Positions 29,554 to 36,866 of a stretch of DNA of 64,000 nucleotides are shown piece after piece. The translations under genes were made by a program, and so were the position numbers. Positions within the stretch are counted from its first letter, which is position 1; each line of letters starts with the position of its first letter. A model generated the notes under the pieces. It searched no databases. It saw only the letters and a program-made list of their open reading frames with translations, and had not been told where the DNA came from. Source of the stretch: Microbulbifer sp. A4B17 (GTDB taxonomy: Bacteria; Pseudomonadota; Gammaproteobacteria; Pseudomonadales; Cellvibrionaceae); contig NZ_CP029064.1 in the NCBI RefSeq assembly GCF_003076275.1, forward strand, positions 3,110,501-3,174,500. Reading direction: 5' to 3'.

Positions 29554-31560
29554 ATGTCAGCTGACGCAAAAGGAATCGCGCTTCTTTCCGCCCTAATCAT
29601 CGCCTATCTCTTTGGAGCTCTGCCCGTATATGGACAACCAGTTCAGGCAACCCTTAAGGCACCGGAGGTGTCCGAAAGTGATCGTGCAGCACAGAGACAA
29701 AAGTTGCACCAGTCCCGGCAGGCGATCAAAAACAAGGACCGACGGCACCTGCGGACGCTCAAAGCTGAACTGAAAGATTATCCACTTGCCGCTTATATTG
29801 ACTATTGGGAGCTCAGTGAAAAACTGCACCAATTACCTTTAGAAGAAATTGATCAATTTTTAGAAAACAATAGAGGCACAGCCATCGGCGATTGGATGAT
29901 GGTCAGGTTGCTGCGTCAACTCGGCAGCCAGAAGAAATATGCGACTTTCCTGCGCTATTACCAACCTGAACAGTACAGTCGCGCCTCTCTCCGCTGCTAC
30001 TACGCCGATGCCCTATCGCGACGGGACGGTTTCCAGGGAGAAACTCAGAAGCTGATATCAGAACTCTGGCTTGTCGGGCGATCCCAAGTTGAGGAGTGTG
30101 ATCCGGTTTTTGCCCGGTGGATGAAGAGCGGAGGCCTGACCCAAGAACTCGCCTGGAAGCGACACCTGCTGGCAGTCGAGGAGGGCAACCTCGATTTGGC
30201 ACGTTATATCGCCAAAAAAATGACTCCAGCCCTAGCACAGAAAGCCAAACTTTTGCGATCGATTCATCGCAACCCACAGAATCTCCTCACCCACTCCCAG
30301 TTCGCCTACAACCCACTGGAGTATCGCGATATTGTGTTGCACGGCCTACACCAGCTGGCAAAAAAGGACGCCGTCAAAGCTGAAACTGCCTGGCATCGCT
30401 ATCAGGCCAGTTATCTTTTTTCCGATGCCCAGCAGGAAGCCATGTTCAAGCATTTGGCGCGACAATTTGCCCGCCAGGATAATATGCAGCGACTGCAGCA
30501 ACTGGTTGAACATCACACAGTGACAGACGGCCGCACCATCGAGTGGCTCGCCAGGCAATCCCTGCGCGAGTTAAATTGGCAGCAGGTCGCCTTCTGGATT
30601 GACCGTTTGCCGGAAGACAAGCAGCAACTCGACCGCTGGATCTACTGGAAGGCCCGCTGTCTGGAGGAGCTGTACGGCAAAGGAAGCTCGGAAGCTTCTT
30701 CTCACCTCTATCGCAAAGCCGCTCGCAACCGCAGTTACTACGGCTTCCTCGCAGCGGACACTTTAGGGCAGCAATACAGTTTTGAGCACCGGCCAGCGCC
30801 AATCACCCCAATCCAGGTGCAGGATATGGCCAAGCGTCCCGAATTGCAGAGAGCTCGCGAATTACAGGCGATAGGGGAACTTTTCCACGCTCGCAGGGAA
30901 TGGAGTTATGCCACGCGGACCATGGACCACCAGGAATTGCTGGCAGCCGGAAAGGTCGCCAGCGCCTGGGGCTGGTACCATAAATCAATTCAATCGGTGC
31001 TTGCGGCTGACTACCTTGACGACCTGGAACTGCGCTTCCCTCTCGCATTTTCCGATATTGTTCAAGATGTCAGTAAACAGGTCGGCGCTCAGAGTTCCGC
31101 ACTGGAACCTTACTTAATTTACGCCGTGGCACGCCAGGAGAGCCACTTCAGCCACGATGCAAAATCGAGCTCCGGCGCCCTGGGATTAATGCAACTTCTT
31201 CCATCCACAGCAAAAGCTACAGCGCGTAGAGCAGGCGTACGCTACCGTCGCAGCTGGGATCTGTTGAGCCCCAGTACCAATATCGCACTGGGCAGTTTCT
31301 ACTTAAGCACTTTGCTCAACCGCTTTGACAACAACCGCTTTCTAGCGGCCGCCGCCTATAATGCTGGACCAACCCGCGTGGCGAGGTGGCTAAAAGAGAC
31401 TCGCAAGCAGCTGCCATATGATGTGTGGATTGAAACTATCCCGTTTAGCGAGACTCGTAACTATGTGCAAAATGTACTCGCCTACTCGGTAATTTACGCC
31501 TACCGAAGTGGTACAAAACTACAAATGCTGCGGGAGAGCGAGGCTGCGAGCCGGCTGTGA
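29554..31560 (+). CDS. slt: Soluble lytic murein transglycosylase
   Basis: Periplasmic enzyme that cleaves glycan strands with 1,6-anhydroMurNAc formation. It has 668 residues, a signal peptide (about 1-30), a long alpha-superhelical U and L domain (about 40-480) and a C-terminal lysozyme-like SLT domain. The catalytic Glu is E529 in ARQESHFS, followed by SSGALGLMQLLPSTA and the AAYNAGPTRVARWL motif. It supplies anhydro-muropeptides to the NagZ recycling route. It is divergent from uup. Confidence 0.95.
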   Translation: MSADAKGIALLSALIIAYLFGALPVYGQPVQATLKAPEVSESDRAAQRQKLHQSRQAIKNKDRRHLRTLKAELKDYPLAAYIDYWELSEKLHQLPLEEIDQFLENNRGTAIGDWMMVRLLRQLGSQKKYATFLRYYQPEQYSRASLRCYYADALSRRDGFQGETQKLISELWLVGRSQVEECDPVFARWMKSGGLTQELAWKRHLLAVEEGNLDLARYIAKKMTPALAQKAKLLRSIHRNPQNLLTHSQFAYNPLEYRDIVLHGLHQLAKKDAVKAETAWHRYQASYLFSDAQQEAMFKHLARQFARQDNMQRLQQLVEHHTVTDGRTIEWLARQSLRELNWQQVAFWIDRLPEDKQQLDRWIYWKARCLEELYGKGSSEASSHLYRKAARNRSYYGFLAADTLGQQYSFEHRPAPITPIQVQDMAKRPELQRARELQAIGELFHARREWSYATRTMDHQELLAAGKVASAWGWYHKSIQSVLAADYLDDLELRFPLAFSDIVQDVSKQVGAQSSALEPYLIYAVARQESHFSHDAKSSSGALGLMQLLPSTAKATARRAGVRYRRSWDLLSPSTNIALGSFYLSTLLNRFDNNRFLAAAAYNAGPTRVARWLKETRKQLPYDVWIETIPFSETRNYVQNVLAYSVIYAYRSGTKLQMLRESEAASRL

Positions 31561-31561
31561 G

Positions 31562-31816
31562 TTAAAGCCGCGCTTCCAGCCAGTCTTGCAACTGCTCCCG
31601 GTCAAACGGCCAGGAGCAGACATCCTCAGGGTCTCCCAGGCCAATCACCGGTATACGGATCGAAAAGCGCTCCATCAGTGCTTCGTCCTCAGCGATATCC
31701 ACCTCGCGAAGGCGCAGATTAAATTTTTCCAATACGGGCCAAATTTCAATTTTGGCTTTTTCGCACAACCCGCAACCTAAAGTAGTGTAGAGTAAAAGCT
31801 CTCTCATATTGCTCAC
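31562..31816 (-). CDS. Glutaredoxin-family thioredoxin-fold protein
   Basis: 84 residues with a CGLC redox motif near residues 15-18 in YTTLGCGLCEKAK, followed by a cis-Pro segment (RIPVIGL). This is the compact glutaredoxin-like (DUF836) type, probably reducing disulfides in the cytoplasm. It starts at a GTG overlapping the FHA-gene stop (GTGA) or at an ATG three codons on. Translational coupling with the double-FHA protein suggests a shared transcript and possibly a redox role in that system. Confidence 0.8.
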   Translation of the reverse strand: MSNMRELLLYTTLGCGLCEKAKIEIWPVLEKFNLRLREVDIAEDEALMERFSIRIPVIGLGDPEDVCSWPFDREQLQDWLEARL

Positions 31817-32670
31817 CCAATAAAACCCTGATTAGTGCCCCAGAGGTACCCGGCAGCGCCCAACACTAAAACAGTGACCAACAACCAGACTTTGCCTTTG
31901 GCCTTTGGCTTATCTTCCACCTCTTCCTCTGGCAAACTGCTGGGTTGTATTGCGTGAGGAACTGTAACCGCTTCCCCTGGAAGGGATGGTGCACTGCGCA
32001 TCTCGAACTCCGGTAAAGCCGGGCGTACGGCCGTACGGTTATTATCATCAGCCGGACCTACAATCGAAAAACTTAAAGTATCGAATCGAAGCTCATCCCC
32101 TCTGCGCACCCGGCTCTCGCTCACTTTTCTATTATTGACAAAAGTCCCATTTGCCGAACCCAGGTCAATAACAAACAGCAGACCCTCTCTTACCTCAAGA
32201 CGGGCATGACGGCGAGAAAGGTGAGAAAGGGAAAAAGTAATGTCGCACTCATCAGAACGCCCTACTACTGCGCTTTCCTTCACTGGGAATACCTTTCCCG
32301 CAATAGCCCGGTGATTGGCCCGCAGCGCCCAGGCAATACCTTTGCTGGATGTTGCCCTGGGGGAATCAGATTTAAGCTTAGTAACCTTGGGATCGATCAC
32401 CTGAAGTAAACGGCTGCCCACTTTGATCTGATCGTTTATTTTTAATTGGCAGGGAGTACCAGTTGACTTGCCGTTTAGCAGTATACGGGCCGCACCCGAT
32501 AAATTGTGCAGAGTAAGAGTATCGCCATCAACTGCGATTTTCAGATGCGACTTCGCAATGGAATCATCCGCGATACACAAGTCGCTACTCTGTGCCCGCC
32601 CCACAGTTACTCCCGGAGATACCAGCCAGACGCTCTGACCGAGATCATTTACATCACAAAGTTTGAGCAT
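31813..32670 (-). CDS. Membrane-anchored double-FHA-domain protein
   Basis: About 285 residues. Two FHA phosphothreonine-binding domains: the first (about 1-95) has VGRAQSSDLCIADDSIAKSH, and the second (about 110-205) has VVGRSDECDITF, LSRRHARLEV and SANGTFVNNRKV, the canonical GR, S-x2-H and NG motifs. A proline- and acidic-rich linker follows, with one C-terminal helix near the end (WLLVTVLVLGAAGYLW). I start at 32670 because AGGAG lies eight bases before that ATG; an ATG seven codons upstream lacks a site. It is probably a phospho-target or adaptor for the adjacent kinase, divergently encoded. Confidence 0.88.
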   Translation of the reverse strand: MLKLCDVNDLGQSVWLVSPGVTVGRAQSSDLCIADDSIAKSHLKIAVDGDTLTLHNLSGAARILLNGKSTGTPCQLKINDQIKVGSRLLQVIDPKVTKLKSDSPRATSSKGIAWALRANHRAIAGKVFPVKESAVVGRSDECDITFSLSHLSRRHARLEVREGLLFVIDLGSANGTFVNNRKVSESRVRRGDELRFDTLSFSIVGPADDNNRTAVRPALPEFEMRSAPSLPGEAVTVPHAIQPSSLPEEEVEDKPKAKGKVWLLVTVLVLGAAGYLWGTNQGFIG

Positions 32671-32998
32671 CGAAGCCGCTCCTAAAGCCATAAAGGACGT
32701 GTAAAAATTGTCCGATTATTGAAGACAGTGAGCTTAACTAATGTTAAAAAGCAGCCGAAACGCTCACTTTTACTGGTAAAGTTGAGTTTATCATGGGCAA
32801 TATCATTAGCGTGTGATTCGGTTTGCAGCTTAAAATGCCCCAAAGGTCTAGTATTTAACACATTGAGTTCAGCGATGACCTAACTTAAGCGATCGGCAAC
32901 CCGAGTAAGCCGAAAGCGCAGCAGGGAAGAGGCGTGTGATTACCGGAGGGTTGTCACCGTTAGAAAGATCAAAATAAATTACAGGTAGTTGCACGCCA
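32671..32998. promoter_or_regulatory. Divergent promoter region of the FHA and PP2C-kinase genes
   Basis: 328 bases with no gene, AT-rich near the FHA side. It holds divergent promoters by position, but no convincing -35/-10 pair was found. No known operator was recognised. Confidence 0.45.
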
Positions 32999-33916
32999 GT
33001 GAGTGAAGCCAAAGTACGCGAAGTATCACGGCACAGCGGGACAGTTCAGAATAGCAAAGATGCTACACGCAGTGCCGGCGCCACCCATACCGGCTATAGA
33101 CGTGAACAGAACGAAGATGCCTATTGGGCTGCTGAAGACAAAGGCATCTGGGTTGTCGCCGATGGCCTGGGCGGTCACCATGCTGGTGAACTCGCCAGCA
33201 AAACTGTTGTTGAAGAAATCCAAAAATCGGCGGAAACTGACAGGCACTATGAGCGCGCCCTGCAAAAAGCGCATGCTTTATTACTGGGTGACGAGCAAAC
33301 TGCAGCCAATATGGGCTCCACTGCAGTCGTTGTTGCCGAAGAAGGCGACTATTTCCATATCTACTGGGTAGGCGACAGCCGCGCTTATCTGTGGGCTCCA
33401 GGAGGGGGTAAAGGAAAACTCACCCAACTTACCAGTGACCACTCCTACGTACAGATGTTGATGGACTCGGGCGCTATCAACTCTGAGGAGGCCGCCATCC
33501 ACCCCAACCGACACGTCATTACTCGATGTATCGGCGGTAGTACCAATCCCAAGCTTGAGGTAGACCGGGTATCCTATCGCTGGGCTGCAGGGCAGAGGCT
33601 ACTTATCTGCAGCGACGGACTTAGCTCTGAAGTACCAGCTGATTTAATCACTCAGATATTGGCAGAAAACAGTGATATCCACAGGGCCACAGAACTTCTA
33701 ATTGCAGCAGCGCTTGATGCGGGAGGAAAGGACAACGTCACCGTTCAGGTCATAGATGCTCCGGCTGCGGCACAACTCTCCCCCACCACTTCCCTTGATT
33801 CAATTAGAGAGCCCAACCCACCCGGCTCCACAACCAGAAAATATCGCCCCCTCATTCTCCTACTTGCAGTCGCTCTAGCCAGCGCAGCTGCCTACGGACT
33901 TTCATTCCTGCTTTGA
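32999..33916 (+). CDS. PP2C-type Ser/Thr protein phosphatase (PppA-like)
   Basis: 305 residues; a metal-dependent phosphatase that probably reverses the neighbouring kinase. The PP2C motifs are present: GYRREQNEDAY, VADGLGGHHAGE, GSTAVVV, GDSRAYLW, CSDGLSSEV and GKDNVTVQV. One C-terminal helix (RPLILLLAVALASAAAYGLSF) anchors it, with the catalytic domain cytoplasmic. It starts at GTG, with the catalytic domain beginning near residue 26. It ends 16 bases before the kinase gene. Its pairing with a kinase and an FHA protein parallels PppA of T6SS clusters. Confidence 0.93.
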   Translation: MSEAKVREVSRHSGTVQNSKDATRSAGATHTGYRREQNEDAYWAAEDKGIWVVADGLGGHHAGELASKTVVEEIQKSAETDRHYERALQKAHALLLGDEQTAANMGSTAVVVAEEGDYFHIYWVGDSRAYLWAPGGGKGKLTQLTSDHSYVQMLMDSGAINSEEAAIHPNRHVITRCIGGSTNPKLEVDRVSYRWAAGQRLLICSDGLSSEVPADLITQILAENSDIHRATELLIAAALDAGGKDNVTVQVIDAPAAAQLSPTTSLDSIREPNPPGSTTRKYRPLILLLAVALASAAAYGLSFLL

Positions 33917-33932
33917 AATAGGGAAAGCACAA

Positions 33933-36326
33933 ATGGAAGTCGTCAATAGCGGTACCTCCTCACTGCAAATACCGGGCTACCGCATCCTTAAGAAGATCAA
34001 TCAGGGCGGGATGTCTTCGGTTTACCTAGCTGTGCAGCGCAGTGTAGGCCGGCAGGTTGCACTCAAGGTTATGTCACCAGTATTGAATGCTGATCCTATT
34101 TTTAGCGAACGATTCCAGCGGGAAGCGAATATCGTCGGACAGCTTTCACACCCCAACATCGTCGGTATTCACGACATTGGCCGCTATCGTAGCCTGAACT
34201 ATATCGCAATGGACTATATGCCCGGGGGCTCGGTCTCTGAGCGGCTGGGTAAGGGTGGACTGGAGCCGCTGGAAGCGCTCAATGTGGTACGCCAGGTCGC
34301 CATGGCCCTGGACCATTCCCACAGCAAAGGCTATGTACATCGAGACCTGAAACCGGAAAATATCCTGTTTCGTGAAGATGGATCGGCCGTGCTCAGCGAT
34401 TTTGGAGTGGCCCGAGCTATTGCTAGAACCACCCGCATGACAAATAGTGGCATGGTTGTGGGCACCCCACACTACATGAGCCCGGAACAAGCGCGTGGAG
34501 CAGCGGTTGACGGTCGTGCCGACCTCTACAGCCTCGGGGTTGTTTTCTATGAAATGCTCACAGGGGCCGTGCCCTACCAGGCAGATGAAGCCGTCGCCAT
34601 AGCGATTAAACACCTGACCGACCCAATACCAAGACTACCAGCCCGCCACGCACTCTATCAGCCTCTGCTCGATCGATTTCTGGCCAAGGATCCGGATAAA
34701 CGTTTCCAGCGTGGCCTGGATATCGCCGATGCCGCAGATGACTTGGTCGCAGCACTCGCCGGGAAGCCCGCAAATCAAATTAGCCAGCTCAACAATTCAT
34801 CCTTAAACAGCGCCAGCCTGGCAAAAGCATTGATATTGACAATCTATGGCAGTGTGACAGGCCGGCTCGGAAACATTGCAGCCAGATGGAAAGGAACAGC
34901 AACATCAGAGCGGCCAGAACGCAAAGAGCAAGACACAGTAGTGCGCCTGCGACAGTTCCTCGCCGAGCCAACAAAGCACAAGCGCTCCTGGCTTACGAGT
35001 ACATTAATTGCTCTCTGCCTCACCACAACCTGGGGCCTGTACAGCGTTATTGATTACAAGGCGGGTTGGCTGCTGGGAATACCAGTGCTGGACAGCGCTG
35101 CCGAATTTACCGCAACCTCGCTTCTTGACAGTGAAAAGACGGAGGCAGTCTCTGAAACCTCTCATGGAACAGAAAAATCCAAACCAATAAAGCCGCAGGA
35201 TTCCAACCCAGATAAACAGGAAAAAATTGCGCAAGAAGAGCCGCTCCTTGCACCAGGCCTACAACCCCTGACACCCACCACCAGTAACAAAGCACCCATT
35301 GAAAGTGACAATAGAAAGCCCTCAGAAGAGACCGCACTTCAGCCCAAAAAGCCAGAAATCGAGAGCCAAGACCAGCTGTACAGCCTGACCATCAACACGC
35401 AACCCCTTGACGCCCGTGTACGGGTTATGAATATAACTCCGCGATACCAGCCAGGCATTGCACTAAAGCCTGGCAGGTACGATATCGAAGTGAGTAAGCC
35501 GGGCTTCAGCAAAGCTCGCCAATGGGTCCTACTAGAGGAAAAGAACCTGGAAATAGAGGTTAAGTTGGAGCGTGCCTACTTTATTGGCAAGAGGTTTCAG
35601 TCTGAACTCTCTTCCGGTGGCCTGGGACCCAAAATGGTCGCCGTGGGAGCCGGCAGCTTTACTATGGGCAGTAACCAGCGGCGATTGGCCAGCCCCGCAC
35701 ACAGAGTGCAGGTCAAGCAGGACTTTGCCATCTCTATTTATGAAGTCACTTTTGCCGAGTACGATCGCTTTGCCGAGGCTACTGGCAGCGCCAAGCCAAG
35801 CGATGCCGGCTGGGGACGCGGCGACAGACCTGTCATCAATGTGACCTGGCGGGATGCTCAAAGGTATGTGAAATGGTTGTCGAAGGAATCTGGCAAGCAT
35901 TACCGACTGGCCAGTGAAGCTGAGTGGGAATACGCTGCCAAGGGAGGCAACTCACATCCATATTGGTGGGCTTCCAATGATGCAAGGGGAAAAGCCAATT
36001 GTCGCCGAGGTTGCTCCAGCGAGTTCACGAAACTGTTCAGCATCAGTACAGCCCCCGTGGGACATTATCAAGCAAATCCATTTGGCCTTTTTGATACGGC
36101 GGGGAATGTCGCTGAGTGGGTGGAGGACTGCTACCAGGCAGGCTACGACCCCACAAAAACCATTGCTACGGCGGTAAAGATTAACGGCTGCCAGCTTCAC
36201 ACAGTGAAAGGCGGTTCAATGCGCGACACCTCTAGCAAAATATCTTCTGACTATCGAAAAGGCCTAAATGAAACAGCACGCTCTAAGGATGTCGGAATAC
36301 GTGTTGTGATGGAACTTGATCAATAA
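33933..36326 (+). CDS. Transmembrane Ser/Thr kinase with periplasmic PEGA and FGE/SUMF1 domains
   Basis: 797 residues. A cytoplasmic Hanks-type kinase domain (about 16-275) is complete: Gly loop NQGGMSSVY, Lys K45, HRDLKPEN with D138, DFG 156-158, and MSPEQARG. A juxtamembrane stretch leads to one helix (about 352-373), then a Pro/Glu/Lys-rich periplasmic stalk (400-480), a PEGA-like domain (about 483-545) and a formylglycine-generating-enzyme fold (about 567-795: FTMGSNQRRLASPAHRV, YEVTFAEYDRF, YRLASEAEWEYAA, GLFDTAGNVAEWV, KGGSMRD). The FGE part lacks the catalytic cysteine pair that should lie just after KGG (GGSMRDTSSKISSDYRKG has none), so it is probably a sensor. TagR in T6SS signalling is a separate protein of this fold that activates PpkA; here kinase and FGE are fused. 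No T6SS genes are nearby. Confidence 0.93.
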   Translation: MEVVNSGTSSLQIPGYRILKKINQGGMSSVYLAVQRSVGRQVALKVMSPVLNADPIFSERFQREANIVGQLSHPNIVGIHDIGRYRSLNYIAMDYMPGGSVSERLGKGGLEPLEALNVVRQVAMALDHSHSKGYVHRDLKPENILFREDGSAVLSDFGVARAIARTTRMTNSGMVVGTPHYMSPEQARGAAVDGRADLYSLGVVFYEMLTGAVPYQADEAVAIAIKHLTDPIPRLPARHALYQPLLDRFLAKDPDKRFQRGLDIADAADDLVAALAGKPANQISQLNNSSLNSASLAKALILTIYGSVTGRLGNIAARWKGTATSERPERKEQDTVVRLRQFLAEPTKHKRSWLTSTLIALCLTTTWGLYSVIDYKAGWLLGIPVLDSAAEFTATSLLDSEKTEAVSETSHGTEKSKPIKPQDSNPDKQEKIAQEEPLLAPGLQPLTPTTSNKAPIESDNRKPSEETALQPKKPEIESQDQLYSLTINTQPLDARVRVMNITPRYQPGIALKPGRYDIEVSKPGFSKARQWVLLEEKNLEIEVKLERAYFIGKRFQSELSSGGLGPKMVAVGAGSFTMGSNQRRLASPAHRVQVKQDFAISIYEVTFAEYDRFAEATGSAKPSDAGWGRGDRPVINVTWRDAQRYVKWLSKESGKHYRLASEAEWEYAAKGGNSHPYWWASNDARGKANCRRGCSSEFTKLFSISTAPVGHYQANPFGLFDTAGNVAEWVEDCYQAGYDPTKTIATAVKINGCQLHTVKGGSMRDTSSKISSDYRKGLNETARSKDVGIRVVMELDQ

Positions 36327-36356
36327 GACCTAACTAAAATAATAGAAGGAACTTCA

Positions 36357-36773
36357 ATGCAACGATTGATATTCGCTATCTCTTTATTTTTACTTACCGG
36401 CTGTAGCGGTATAGAACTCCGAACAAACGCAGATCAATACATCTCCGGTAAAGTAAAGTCCACTCTGATAAAAGAATACTCTTTCGCAGAGGTTCATCGA
36501 AGTAATGGGACTCTACTGGGTAGAGTATCTGCAAGCAGCTGCCAAGCCTCATCCTCTGATGAAAAACCCAGGCCAGAAAACATTAAAAAATTACTAAAAA
36601 TCAAAACCCACAACCTTGGCGGGAACGCCATAGTTGTCGAAGGTTGCTCTGCACAAGTTTCTGCGGGTTGCTTAGAATTTATTGAGTGCAGTGGCACGGC
36701 TTATGCAATTCCAGAACACAATGAACATCAGGAAGCTCGTGGCCGGCCAAACACACCATATCAAGCATTTTAA
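36357..36773 (+). CDS. RcsF-like outer-membrane lipoprotein
   Basis: 138 residues. Lipoprotein signal with lipobox LLTGC (C16) and Ser at +2, consistent with the outer membrane. The soluble domain has four cysteines, C62, C97, C105 and C111, with spacings 35, 8 and 6. E. coli RcsF has four disulfide cysteines spaced 35, 9 and 6 (from memory). The segment GNAIVVEGCSAQVSAGCLEFIECSG (split here by position 90-113) matches the RcsF core. It lies 30 bases behind the kinase with AGAAGGA before the ATG, so probably one operon. RcsF normally senses envelope damage for the Rcs phosphorelay; no rcs genes occur in the window. Confidence 0.8.
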   Translation: MQRLIFAISLFLLTGCSGIELRTNADQYISGKVKSTLIKEYSFAEVHRSNGTLLGRVSASSCQASSSDEKPRPENIKKLLKIKTHNLGGNAIVVEGCSAQVSAGCLEFIECSGTAYAIPEHNEHQEARGRPNTPYQAF

Positions 36774-36866
36774 CTATAAAGTAAGGGGCCGACTGATCTA
36801 AAAACGAAGCCGGCTCTATGCCTACTTACCAAAACTCCCTCTAAAGGCCGCCCCCCTTTTGCAAGT

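Noticed and set aside
31562..36773. T6SS gene cluster
   Set aside because: The kinase, phosphatase and FHA genes suggested it, but no tss/hcp/vgrG/clpV genes occur in the window.
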